A DNA stretch of 64,000 bases from Propionibacterium sp. Lineage in GTDB: Bacteria > Actinomycetota > Actinomycetes > Propionibacteriales > Propionibacteriaceae. Each line of letters begins with the position of its first letter. The stretch's first letter is position 1. Position numbers and translations under genes: made by a program. The notes below the pieces were generated by a model. The model was not told the origin of the DNA and did not search any database. It saw only the letters and a program-made list of their open reading frames with translations. The stretch is from assembly GCA_012517405.1 (NCBI GenBank), contig JAAYVB010000010.1, positions 62,001 through 126,000 on the forward strand. The letters run 5' to 3'. Positions 45,639 to 55,041 of the stretch are shown piece by piece.

Positions 45639-45966
45639 ATTCTGAGGTGAGGTGGAGGTTTCGTGGATGCCAGCCGATACGACTTAGTTGCGCTTCGCGC
45701 CGTCCTGGAGCCGCCCGTCCTTGGCTTTGCGGACCTCCACACCCACTGCGACTTGGACTTGGTTTGCCCGGCCTGCTTGGGCCGCGGACTGCCTTCGCCG
45801 ACGCTGGATGGAACCAAACGCGCGCTCATGACAGGCTCCAGGTCACAGGCTCGTGATCCTGAGCTGCCCGGCGTCGCTGAACGCCTCCTCCAGACACAAA
45901 TGCGGTCGATCTCGGCCTGCGACCAAATCCAGGATCTGCTGTGGGCTGCCGAAGATCCTCACGATC

Positions 45967-46956
45967 ATGAAAAAGGTCCGTCGGGATATCGCCAATTCGC
46001 TCAACTCTAACGTGTTCTGGCTGGCTGCCGACGGAATGTGGGCCTTGATGGAGTCGTTGTGGACACCGGACGATCCGACCGGGTTCGACCTCTTCACGGG
46101 AAACGACCTTCGCGCTCAGATTCGGCAACATGTGTTCAGCAACGACGACTGGGATGCCACGGTTCTCTTTGGTGAACTGGCCGATGCCGCAGCTCAATCG
46201 CTTTCGTGCGGATGGTTAATCCTGCCCTGGGGTACGGAGTTCTAGCCCTTCAGAAAACCGGCTCGCACGGAGGCTATCCCGTGTACCGGCTCAGCAGCAT
46301 TCTGCATTCAGACGAAGGGGCTACCGAAGAACATCATTTTCGCTTCTCAGGTCAACCTGACTACGCTTCCGTGATGCACTCGACAATGTCGAGATTACGA
46401 GTAACGCTGACAAGGTCTTGATTTACGGTCGGCCTATCCAACGATCTGGGTTGACGTGGACAGACCTCCAATATTGGTGGGCTGAAGCGACGAACAACAG
46501 TTGAAGAAGGGCCTTTGGAGCCGACTTCTTGCGAGCCTTTCTGAGTCGTCACCACCTCAGCGTAATCTCTTCCGTGCCTACCACGGGCTCTTGTCGGAAA
46601 CGATCCAGTTTCTGCTGGCGCTTCTTCCCGAGGTGTGACTGCTGTGGGACCACGAGACGGTGCGGCAACGCGGGAAGGATGCGCTTCTTGAGTTTCATGT
46701 GGACTTCGTGACGCTGCCTCTCGATGGCCGCAGGATCTTCCTCGAAGTCGACGGAGACACGCACTACACAACGGACCAACGCCCCGACCGCAAGGTGTAT
46801 GCCGGAACGGTCCAGTCAGACCGCCGTCTCAGGATCAATGGGTACGACACATATCGATTCGGGGCCAGCGAACTAGTCGGTGATCAGTCCGCAAGTGCGA
46901 CGGCCGCTGTCTTTTCCCCCGACCGAGTCAAGACCCGAACACATCAGAACAACTAA
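45967..46956 (+). pseudogene. Decayed AbiJ-type defence gene with nuclease-like C-terminus
   Basis: Several frames on one strand give a continuous family pattern. It begins VRRDIANSLNSNVFW, then IRQHVFSNDDWDATVLF, as in AbiJ N-terminal-domain-3 proteins. Next come KNIIFAS, NADKVLIYGRPIQRSGLTWT, then LLASLSESSPPQRNLFRAYH, and a restriction-nuclease-like end with IFLEVDGDTHY and YDTYRFGASEL. At least three frameshifts and an in-frame TGA at 46636-46638 break it. Intact relatives are taken to be abortive-infection or nuclease proteins. This copy cannot make the full protein unless the errors are in the assembly. Confidence 0.6.
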
Positions 46957-47136
46957 GGGGCTTGAGTTGATTGGCGTGGGCGTGCTGTGTCGAGGGTGCC
47001 ACACGGTGTGCGTGTGGGCTACCTCGTCTCTAACGGTGTTCGGTACGAGGGTCAGGCGCTTCACTTGAACAGGAGGCCACGAGCTATCGGCATCAATCGC
47101 TACACTCGACTTCCCGCTCGGCGGTACATGGGGGCA
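46957..47136. other. Short gene-free gap in the cargo block
   Basis: No gene or clear signal is seen between the decayed AbiJ-type gene and the end of the membrane-protein gene; the two converge here. Confidence 0.4.
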
Positions 47137-47883
47137 TCAGGCCCCAGGCAGAGCCCGGCGAGGCCGACTGTCCACATCCCATACCCAGAACTTGCTCGGG
47201 GCGCCGAGCGGACTGAACCCCCATCTCCTCAGGACGCGTTCACCGTCTCGGCTGACAGGCCGAGCGAAGGCGACCTCTACGCCGTGCTCACGCAACCAGG
47301 ATTCGCAGATCCCCATCGCGTACCCACGCCCGCGCTCGCTTGAGCCTGCGATCCCGGCAATGTACGCCGCGTTCGTCTCCCAGGTGGCCAGAGCCTCCGC
47401 TCCGATGTCGGCATCGTGGGGATCGCGCATGTCTCGACGACGGATACGCGTTTCGGCTTCAACGGAGAGGGGAACCATGAGAGCGATTCCCATGAGACGC
47501 GTCTCGGCTCCGCGGTGTCTCTCAACCAGGCGAAGCGTCTGGGAATTACGCGCCTGCAAGAGCAGCATCAGGTCGAGCGAGACCTCGTTCTCATCCTCAA
47601 GCTGACCAACGAAGAACTCGTATGCGTGAGCAATGTCGGCATCGCCAACGGCCCATCGTGAGGAGTAAACCTCAGACGGTCCAATGCCCGACCCAGGTAC
47701 ACGATGCCTCCACCACTGCGAGAATCCCAGTGCGGTCCAGACCAACGCTCCTGCTCCCAATCCCACCGTCACGATCATGACCACGAGCTTGAGTGGGCCC
47801 GCCAGCGCCAGCGCCAGCCCTACCATGGTCGCTCCGGCGACCGCCAAGGCCCCCGCCCTGTTGAAGAACGTCGACGTCGTCAC
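47137..47883 (-). CDS. Membrane-anchored protein with GNAT-like C-terminus
   Basis: The 248-residue protein has two close hydrophobic spans in its first 55 residues (LAVAGATMVGLALALAG and VVMIVTVGLGAGALVW). The C-terminal part has AYIAGIAGSSERGRGYAMGI followed by ESWLREHGVEVAFARPVSRDG, which looks like the acetyl-CoA loop and following helix of GNAT acetyltransferases. The pattern is short, so the enzymatic call is tentative. It is cargo within the interrupted conjugation operon. Confidence 0.6.
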   Translation of the reverse strand: MTTSTFFNRAGALAVAGATMVGLALALAGPLKLVVMIVTVGLGAGALVWTALGFSQWWRHRVPGSGIGPSEVYSSRWAVGDADIAHAYEFFVGQLEDENEVSLDLMLLLQARNSQTLRLVERHRGAETRLMGIALMVPLSVEAETRIRRRDMRDPHDADIGAEALATWETNAAYIAGIAGSSERGRGYAMGICESWLREHGVEVAFARPVSRDGERVLRRWGFSPLGAPSKFWVWDVDSRPRRALPGA

Positions 47884-49010
47884 GCTGTTGTCCCTTCAGT
47901 TCAGACCCAGATCAGCGAATAGCGGGTTCAGACCGCGTGTACAGGCCACCGTGAGTACTCACGATATCGAACGAACGGCATGTGCTCATGTCCGTCGACG
48001 CCGCGCGGCGGGTCGGAGACGAGTCGGACCACGGCCAGGACGATCGGGTCGGCGGCAGCGCCCAATGGATGTCGGTTCCAGGCGCATCCGGGACGGCGGG
48101 ACTGGCTGCGGTCCACCGCCGGGTCGGCCCGGCGATACTGCGAGAGTTGGTCGTGACCTCGGTCCGGAATGAACTTCAGCGTCGCAAGACGCACCCGAGG
48201 TGTTCCGGTACTGCTCAGTGAAGTCCTGAAGCGTGCTGCTTACTTCCATGCTTGCCCTGAAGACGACCTAGCGCATCTTCGACAGGCTGCGGGCCATGAC
48301 GGGTACATCGGGCTGTCGGCGACGGTCGAATTCTGAGCCGGTTCGGCTCGACTGACCGACGCAGCGCCTCCACATGACGCGAACAGTGAAGACCGGCGGC
48401 AATGCCGTAGCAGCATCAGTCTGCGGAACCTGCGCGATCTTGGCCTGCCCCGATGTCCACGCTCTGGGCACGCTAGTCATGTGGGTGGCCCAATATAGGG
48501 GTCAGTCTGGTACCCAGACCAATCGCTCCAATTGTCGGTGCAGCAGGACGAAAGTGCATGGCCCCGCGTTGATCTGCGCCGCTGACCCAATGGTCTTGAT
48601 GCGCGCTGCTACGACCTTCCCGGATTAGTCCGAAGATGGTGCAAATGGGGCCGCTCGTGCCGGTGTGACGAGCAGACATCCATCTTCCGTCCCGAACGGG
48701 CCCCGCCGGGGGCACCTTGGCTAGACGAGTTGCGGCGGGACGTCGTACTCGGCCTGCCTGTTGATACCGCGTTGCTCTAGTCACGCCCTGATCCCATAGG
48801 TCAGTTGGCGAGCGGACTTCTGAGGGCGGCTCGCAGAAGACCCGCGACGGCAAGGTCCAGGCCGCCGGCGCGCTGACCAGCGCGGGTCATGAGGGCCATG
48901 AGGGCCAGGCGGATGCCGCGCGTGTCCTCGAACTGACTCGACAAGCTCGGCTGATCCCGGGCTGTCCGGCAGTGGAACGAGGATGGACGTCCGCCGAGTG
49001 AGTGAGCTGG
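47884..49010. other. 1.1-kb stretch with no certain gene
   Basis: I see no conserved protein here. Short frames exist on both strands, including the 55-codon frame at 48169-48336 listed separately and a minus-strand run near 48800-48930 (EDTRGIRLALMALMTRAGQR) that looks coding but has no start or family. The stretch is probably decayed cargo next to the right edge of the insertion. Confidence 0.4.
48169..48336 (+). CDS. Possible 55-residue protein, perhaps a remnant
   Basis: An ATG at 48169 opens a frame containing VLLSEVLKRAAYFHACPEDD and ending GYIGLSATVEF. Composition is protein-like, but there is no good ribosome site, and a stop precedes the ATG by only five codons. It could be the surviving end of a larger gene. 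Confidence 0.25.
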   Translation: MNFSVARRTRGVPVLLSEVLKRAAYFHACPEDDLAHLRQAAGHDGYIGLSATVEF

Positions 49011-50552
49011 TCAAGGTGCACTCGACAATAGGTTCCCCACCCTCCAGATCTCAAAGATGGGCAGCGTCGACCATCCCGCGTAGCTGCCGTCAATGACACC
49101 CTGATCGGTACTCGCGGCCTCAATAGTCTCCTGATCTGCGGGATTCCAGACGATGGCGACGTGGCCGATCTGGTTGGGGCCGAGGTAGGAGCTGATGAAG
49201 ACCAGGTCTCCGGGTTGCTCTTGACCTGGGGTGACCTGGTATCCGTTGCCTGCGGCGAGCCAGTCGCGTTGGGATTGCGCCGTTCGGGGCATGCTGATGC
49301 CGATTCTTGCGTAGGCGCTTTGTACCAGGCTGGAGCAGTCGTAGGCGTCCGGGCCGGTGGCACCCATGACGTAGGGTTTGCCGGTCTGCGCGCCGGCCCA
49401 GTTCAGAACCTGCGCGATGCGGTCGTCGGACAGCGGTGGAAGGTTCGGGTTGCCAGAGCCGGGCGGACAGCTCGTTGTCGAGCCCAGAACGGTCCCGCCG
49501 CCGTAAGCGTCGGCGTAGTAGAGCACGTCGCCGACGTACCAGTCGGCGTGGTTGTAGGCATACAGCGCCTGTCTGACTCCGTCGACACCCTTCAACGCCC
49601 CCGATGCAACCAGGTAGTTAGCGGCCGAGAACGCACTGTCGGCGAGGTTGTGTATATCGGCTGCTCCGTCACCGTCACCGTCGACGCCGTAGGTGGCGAA
49701 GGTGGCGGGCATGAATTGCATGAGTCCCTGGGCTCCTGCTGAGCTGGTGGCAGTGTTACGTCCATGCGCGGTTTCTTCCATGCCTATGCCGGCGAGTAGT
49801 GTCCACGGCAGGCCATATTCGGCTGCTGCCGACTCGTAGAGCTGCTGAATCTCGGCGGGAATGGGCAGCGGAGGATTGCGGAGGGAATCTTGGCGCACCT
49901 CAGGTTGGGGCAGGTCGTATCCGATTCCGCCTTCAACAGCGACCGCCCCCAAGGCGGTGCCGGACGGCCCCACGGCCTGGCCGTTGAGTGGTGCGCCGCG
50001 GTCGAGCATGAACGGTACCGGATCGACATCAACACCATTGACGGTGACGGTGAAGTGCAGGTGGATGCCTGTTGATCGGCCGGTTGTCCCTTCGAGGCCG
50101 AGTTGTTGTCCGATTGCCACGGTGGCGCCCACGTTCGCTTGCGGGTCGATCTCGGCGAGGTGCCCGTACAGGGTCGTGACGCCGCCGTCGTGGTCGACTA
50201 TGACGTGATTGCCAAATCCGTTCGCGTTGTCCCCCGAGAACGTCACAACTCCGCTCGCAGCAGCGACGACGGGGCTCTGCGCGGTGGCGAGATCCACGCC
50301 GTTATGCATACTCGTGGCAGCACCGGTAACCGGGTCGATGCGCGCGCCGAACCCCGAGGTGACGGCATAGGTGGTGTCGACAAATGGCACTCGCCACTCC
50401 CCTGTCGCGGGAAGCGTTCCTCCACAGTTGATGGCGATCTGGCTGGCAGCTGCGGGAACGAGCACGGCTCCGGCAACCACCACGAGCGCGAGAGGCGCGC
50501 CGAGGAGGACCACGGCGAGTGACACAGCGACGCCGACGAGCATCTTGTCCAT
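49011..50552 (-). CDS. Conjugation peptidoglycan hydrolase: M23, lytic transglycosylase and NlpC/P60 domains
   Basis: The 513-residue protein has an N-terminal membrane anchor or signal (residues 5-37) and three wall-cutting domains. First is an M23 endopeptidase with His83/Asp87 (HNGVD) and His164/His166 (IHLHF). Next is a lytic-transglycosylase-like domain with catalytic Glu near 259-260 (GIGMEETAHG) and AGAQGLMQFMPATF. Last is NlpC/P60 with Cys406 (YDCSSLV) and His464 (IGHVAIV). One protein could thus cut both glycan and peptide to open the wall for the mating channel. It starts one base after the VirB4 stop. Confidence 0.88.
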   Translation of the reverse strand: MDKMLVGVAVSLAVVLLGAPLALVVVAGAVLVPAAASQIAINCGGTLPATGEWRVPFVDTTYAVTSGFGARIDPVTGAATSMHNGVDLATAQSPVVAAASGVVTFSGDNANGFGNHVIVDHDGGVTTLYGHLAEIDPQANVGATVAIGQQLGLEGTTGRSTGIHLHFTVTVNGVDVDPVPFMLDRGAPLNGQAVGPSGTALGAVAVEGGIGYDLPQPEVRQDSLRNPPLPIPAEIQQLYESAAAEYGLPWTLLAGIGMEETAHGRNTATSSAGAQGLMQFMPATFATYGVDGDGDGAADIHNLADSAFSAANYLVASGALKGVDGVRQALYAYNHADWYVGDVLYYADAYGGGTVLGSTTSCPPGSGNPNLPPLSDDRIAQVLNWAGAQTGKPYVMGATGPDAYDCSSLVQSAYARIGISMPRTAQSQRDWLAAGNGYQVTPGQEQPGDLVFISSYLGPNQIGHVAIVWNPADQETIEAASTDQGVIDGSYAGWSTLPIFEIWRVGNLLSSAP

Positions 50553-50553
50553 G

Positions 50554-52062
50554 TCAGGCAGCCGATTCGATCGCGGAGTTCGTGAACGTGAGGGCTTGCT
50601 CAAGGGGATGGAGTACGGTTTGCACCTTGTACATGTGGTTGCCGACCACCCACAGGGCACGTCCGGGACGCTGCCGAGCCCAGCCGGTGATGACGCTGCG
50701 GGCAATGGGCCCGAGACCGAGGAGATGCTCAAGTTCTGCGGCGACTCCGGCGTCTTGGCCGTGCAGGATCTTGATGTCGGCGAGGTGCAGCAGATCCTTG
50801 GCGATGATCGCCGCCTGCGAACCGGCGTCGCCTGCCGACAGCAGGTCGGACGGCTTATGAGCGACGGACCACTGCACTTCGCCGTCTTTGCGGGACAGCC
50901 GCAGGTCTTCGTCGAAGCTCTTGACTGCCTCGACGCCAAGACGCAGCTGCTTCCATGCTTCATCGCGGACCGTGACACGCAAGTCCCCTGGTTCGGCGAC
51001 TTCACGCATCGCGCGGCCCCACGAACTCAGGCACGTCAGTGCAACACCGACGGCCTCGTCTCCCAGCGGCTGCAAGCGCGACAAGCTAAGGGATTGGATA
51101 GGCGCGGTCCAATCGACACGAATGGTGGTGTGATCGTCGAACAGGCCACCGAGGACACCAGCGACAAGCTGACCTATGGCATCGCGCAGTAGCCGGGTTT
51201 CGTCGAGGAAGTGGCGCCGGTCCCGATATCTGCATTCGGTCACAAGCTCGGAGGTAGGTTCGTCGAGAGCCCTCCACAGTGCAGGGATGGTCGGTTCGTT
51301 CAATGTGGTGACGCCGGTCGTGTACCCGGTGATCTGAGACAAAGCTGCGCGGACGACAACCTCATCGGTTGGCCCGAATGGCACCCACTGTTCCCCGACC
51401 CGTTGCGATCCGACCAGGCCGCGCACGAGGCTGAGCCAGCGCCGGAAGATCACTGCGGCCCGACGCTGCGTCTCTACAGCAGACAGCTGAGCCCAGCCGT
51501 GGCCGAGCGGCCCGAAATCGAGCGGGTTGATCCGCGCCGGTAGTCCGTGACCGATCGCGAAGGGTTCGACCCCGAGCGCATGGCAGATCGGTTCGTATTC
51601 GTCCTTGGGATCGCCGAGGATCAGCACGCGGTAGCCGAAATCGGTCATCCGTAACAGGAATGCCTTGCTGGTGGCGGATTTCCCGCCCCCGGGTTTTCCG
51701 AAGCAGATGACGTTCGGATTGGTTACCGACACCTGGGACGACAGCGTCCACCCGAGCGGATCGGCATAGAACGAGCCTCCGGATAGCACGTCGATTCCCA
51801 TCTGCGCGCCGGTTGGAGGCAGTCCCGGAGCTGAGATGAACGGCCAGAATGCCGGTGCTTGGTCAGAGACCATTCGCCAGGTCGACACCTGCGCGCTGGC
51901 CGGCGACCACCCGCGACCTCTGCGGTTCACGCCGCCGCGAGGAACTGAGTGGAATAGCCGCGGGTCCTTTCGGACCGGTGCGGATTCGGGCAGCCGGGGC
52001 AGTTCATGGCCGAAGTCAGCGAGCAGGTGGGCGACATCTCTGGCGTCCTCGTGGCTGGGCAT
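50554..52062 (-). CDS. VirB4-like conjugation ATPase
   Basis: The 502-residue protein carries a P-loop at about 122-129 (GKPGGGKS) after VTNPNVIC, a Walker B-like region in LRVTVRDEAWKQL, and the C-terminal RLQPLG/HKPSDL motifs of the VirB4/TraC family in actinobacterial systems. It is shorter than typical 800-residue VirB4 proteins because the N-terminal domain is reduced; the SCO6880-type protein encoded next to it may supply that part. The ATG at 52062 overlaps the upstream stop by one base. Confidence 0.82.
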   Translation of the reverse strand: MPSHEDARDVAHLLADFGHELPRLPESAPVRKDPRLFHSVPRGGVNRRGRGWSPASAQVSTWRMVSDQAPAFWPFISAPGLPPTGAQMGIDVLSGGSFYADPLGWTLSSQVSVTNPNVICFGKPGGGKSATSKAFLLRMTDFGYRVLILGDPKDEYEPICHALGVEPFAIGHGLPARINPLDFGPLGHGWAQLSAVETQRRAAVIFRRWLSLVRGLVGSQRVGEQWVPFGPTDEVVVRAALSQITGYTTGVTTLNEPTIPALWRALDEPTSELVTECRYRDRRHFLDETRLLRDAIGQLVAGVLGGLFDDHTTIRVDWTAPIQSLSLSRLQPLGDEAVGVALTCLSSWGRAMREVAEPGDLRVTVRDEAWKQLRLGVEAVKSFDEDLRLSRKDGEVQWSVAHKPSDLLSAGDAGSQAAIIAKDLLHLADIKILHGQDAGVAAELEHLLGLGPIARSVITGWARQRPGRALWVVGNHMYKVQTVLHPLEQALTFTNSAIESAA

Positions 52063-53573
52063 CAGGCCACCCCGTCTCTGGTCAGGCACACTCCCAGAGG
52101 AACGCTGGACGCGGCGAATGCCCGATCCTGGGCAAGGTCGAGTCGAAGCGGGGAGAACCCGGCGACCCGGATCGACGCATCCAGTCTGCGTCCGTACTCG
52201 ATGATCGGCGCAGTCCGTGGCACCGTAACGGTGGCGACCGCGTACGGGCGGGTCATGGAGTTGCCGCGGGCGAGTTTCTCATCCATGCCTTGGGCTTTCG
52301 CGGCCTCGTTGCGATGCCGGGCCTTCGGTTTGACACCTGCCTTGCGGCGCAGTTCGCCAGCCATGTCGGAAGCGAACTCGGCGTTGTCGGCGGTGCGTTC
52401 GGCATGGTGTTGGGTGAGGATGGGGAACGCGACCATGAAGGACCGACGTTCCCCCGATTCTGTTGGGGTCAATACCGGCGCGAGCGCGCCGATCACCGCA
52501 CCTTTGGCCGGGAGCTTGACGGTGGATGACACCGAGTCCCATGCGTCGTGGCTGTAGTGCCGTGCGCCGGCGTCGGCGCCACTTGGCCCTGCCATGGCCC
52601 AGGGCACGGCGGCGTTCACGCCGGGATTCATGTCACGGCTGGCTAACGCCTCAATGATGCCGGCCCGATCGCCCGGAGCGAATCCGGTACGGCAGGCCGA
52701 GGCGAGTTCGGGTGAGGTCAGCCAGTGGATGTCGATCACAGCGAGTCCGCCCCGCAGGTGAGACTCGATCTCGTCCATCAGTCCGTGCAGGACTCGCGCG
52801 CGAGCCTCAAAGCCGCCGCCGCCCTCGCGCGCGGATCGTGCGATGCGGCGTTCGGGCACGACGAGTGTGATGAATGTCTCGGTGCGGACGCTGGCTTGGG
52901 TGAGACCTCTCTGGAGGTCGTCGTTGATCCGGCTCGCCAACTCACTGCGACCTGTGACGCGGTGCCGTTCCACCCAGATGCCCCGTTCGGCACCATCGTC
53001 GGGGACGGTACGGACCTGGAAGATGATCTCGTCGATGAGTTCGCCTCGTGACGCGATGTCGAGCAGGCCGGCCAGCCCGGCTCCTTGCCTGTTGCGTTCG
53101 TCCGCGTCCGACATACCGATGCCGGGATGGACGAGTGAGGCGGTGACCGCCCAAGTACGAGTGGCGTTGTCCCGGATAATGGCCGTGCGTTCCATCGTCG
53201 GTCCGTGAGGTGGGCCGTCCTGAACCTCGATTCCTTGTAGGACGCCCGGCAGGTCGATGTCGTCGAGGTCCTCGGCTTGCCCGCGGGCGGCTCGCGACGT
53301 GAATGCGCGGGCCCCGGTCAGGCTGGCGACCATGAACAGGATCGTGCTCTTCGCCCAGCCGACAGCTGAGCGTCCTTGGATCTTCACGATCGTGACGAGG
53401 GCGACAATGACGAAGACCAATAGCAACCACCACATGCTGCCCCATGCTTGGCGGCTGATTGCCCATAGCACGGGCAACGTCGATGCTGCCAGGATCATCA
53501 GCTCGACCAGCGATAGCCCGAAGAAGAACCCGACGTGGTCACGGGAATAATCTGAATAGACGTTGGCTGACAC
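52062..53573 (-). CDS. SCO6880-family conjugation protein
   Basis: The 503-residue protein has two N-terminal membrane spans (LVELMILAASTLPVLWAI and WWLLLVFVIVALVTIV), which resemble the PrgI/VirB3 arrangement. A large soluble part follows, including RTFVTL-like TFITLVVPERR and PAKGAVIGALAPVLTPTESG. SCO6880-type proteins occur next to VirB4 in actinobacterial type IV secretion operons and are thought to act as its membrane partner. Confidence 0.8.
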   Translation of the reverse strand: MSANVYSDYSRDHVGFFFGLSLVELMILAASTLPVLWAISRQAWGSMWWLLLVFVIVALVTIVKIQGRSAVGWAKSTILFMVASLTGARAFTSRAARGQAEDLDDIDLPGVLQGIEVQDGPPHGPTMERTAIIRDNATRTWAVTASLVHPGIGMSDADERNRQGAGLAGLLDIASRGELIDEIIFQVRTVPDDGAERGIWVERHRVTGRSELASRINDDLQRGLTQASVRTETFITLVVPERRIARSAREGGGGFEARARVLHGLMDEIESHLRGGLAVIDIHWLTSPELASACRTGFAPGDRAGIIEALASRDMNPGVNAAVPWAMAGPSGADAGARHYSHDAWDSVSSTVKLPAKGAVIGALAPVLTPTESGERRSFMVAFPILTQHHAERTADNAEFASDMAGELRRKAGVKPKARHRNEAAKAQGMDEKLARGNSMTRPYAVATVTVPRTAPIIEYGRRLDASIRVAGFSPLRLDLAQDRAFAASSVPLGVCLTRDGVA

Positions 53574-53590
53574 TAGGGTGTTCCTTTCGG

Positions 53591-55027
53591 CTAAACCGCT
53601 GAGATCGGTGATGTTGGCCGCGTGGAGGGCGGATTGGGACTGCTCGCAGAGCCGGGATGAGGCATCGGGTCCGGCGAGCTGAAAGCACCGGCATCTGGCG
53701 ACATGAAGCCTTCCGGCGCGCAGGCGTCCTGAGGCTCACCCTGAAAACTGCCTTGCGATGGGGCACCATTGGGATCAATGTTGTCCGGCCCGTGTGTGTC
53801 TGTCTGGCCAGATGGTGGGCGCCTGGCGTGCTGGCTTCGTCCGGGGTTGATCCAGTCGGGCTGGTAGGTGTTGTGGCCCACGCCCATCTGGTTGGTGATG
53901 TCGTTGGTGAGCGATGCGGCAGCGCCCCCGACCGCCGCGAATGTCCGCAACGCGCCACCGACAACTGCGCCTGCCGATCCGGACGTGCTTGCCCCTGTGG
54001 CGATGGCATTCATCATCCGTGACGAGCTCGTCGTCTCGGCTTGATCTTCGCCGTTCGCGCGACCCTGGCCATCAGCCTGGGATGCCGCTCCGCTGCCTCC
54101 GTCGCCGCCTTGTAGTAGACCGCCGAGGCCGCCGATCGCGGACATGCCTGCTCGCACTGCGGCACCTGAACTGGTGCCGGGATCGGTGAAAGCCAGCAGC
54201 TTGAATAGTGCGAGCGGTGACACCGTCGATGTCAGGATCATCACAACCGCCGGCAGTGCGGTGGCGATCGCCGATTGTGTGGTGTCCGATAGCCCAAGGG
54301 CCGCGCCGGATGCGAGTTGAATACCCATGCCCATCATCAAGGTCATGAGCACGGGAGCGAACGCGGCAGCGTGGAACCAGCGGAAAGACTTCCAGAACCA
54401 GCCTCGTCCGACCTCCGACACCAATCCTGCAGCCGAAATCGGGGTGGTGACCGCCAGCACGATCAAGGCGCCCGCCCGCGTGAGCATCACCAGTAGGTGG
54501 GCGATACCTGCCAGCCACACCAGAATGCCGAGCAGACCAAGCACGGTGGCGATCACTGCATTGGTGATGTCTTCCCCGGTGAGTTGCGCCCAGGGCTCCC
54601 ATTCACCCAGGTCGCCGACGCCGAACAGCGCCGTGAGGAAGGCCGTGTTGAGCGCGGCGCAGGCGACAATCACGGCGGCACCGTAGGCGATCGAGGTGAT
54701 CCAGACGATGACGAACTGGGCTGCGCCGATCAACACGCGGCTGATACTGGTGCCATCGCGCCGGACCGTAGCGGTGCCGAGCTGGATCATCACCATGATC
54801 ACCAGCACGGACAGGCCGAGCCACATAGTGGCCTGGTAGACGGGCCGAGCTGCACCACCCGTGCTGATGTCCGGGGTCAGGAAATGGCTCTCAAGCTGCA
54901 GGACGAGTTTGAGGAGCCACACGCCCGAGTTCCACAGTGACAACATGATGCGGGTCCAGCCGTCGGTGATGACTTGGTCGGCTGCCCCTGCGAGCACTCC
55001 GAACGGATTGAAGGGGTCGGGAATCAT
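53591..55027 (-). CDS. TrbL/VirB6-like channel protein
   Basis: The 478-residue protein has about six hydrophobic spans between residues 20 and 300, including LSVLVIMVMIQLGTATV and VLGLLGILVWLAGIAHLLVM. It then has a Gly/Ser/Pro-rich, presumably disordered tail of about 150 residues. The topology and the RAGALIVLAVTTPISAAGL motif match TrbL/VirB6-type inner-membrane channel components of actinobacterial systems. The start ATG at 55027 is 14 nt after the upstream stop. Confidence 0.8.
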   Translation of the reverse strand: MIPDPFNPFGVLAGAADQVITDGWTRIMLSLWNSGVWLLKLVLQLESHFLTPDISTGGAARPVYQATMWLGLSVLVIMVMIQLGTATVRRDGTSISRVLIGAAQFVIVWITSIAYGAAVIVACAALNTAFLTALFGVGDLGEWEPWAQLTGEDITNAVIATVLGLLGILVWLAGIAHLLVMLTRAGALIVLAVTTPISAAGLVSEVGRGWFWKSFRWFHAAAFAPVLMTLMMGMGIQLASGAALGLSDTTQSAIATALPAVVMILTSTVSPLALFKLLAFTDPGTSSGAAVRAGMSAIGGLGGLLQGGDGGSGAASQADGQGRANGEDQAETTSSSRMMNAIATGASTSGSAGAVVGGALRTFAAVGGAAASLTNDITNQMGVGHNTYQPDWINPGRSQHARRPPSGQTDTHGPDNIDPNGAPSQGSFQGEPQDACAPEGFMSPDAGAFSSPDPMPHPGSASSPNPPSTRPTSPISAV

Positions 55028-55041
55028 CGTCGTCTCCCAGC

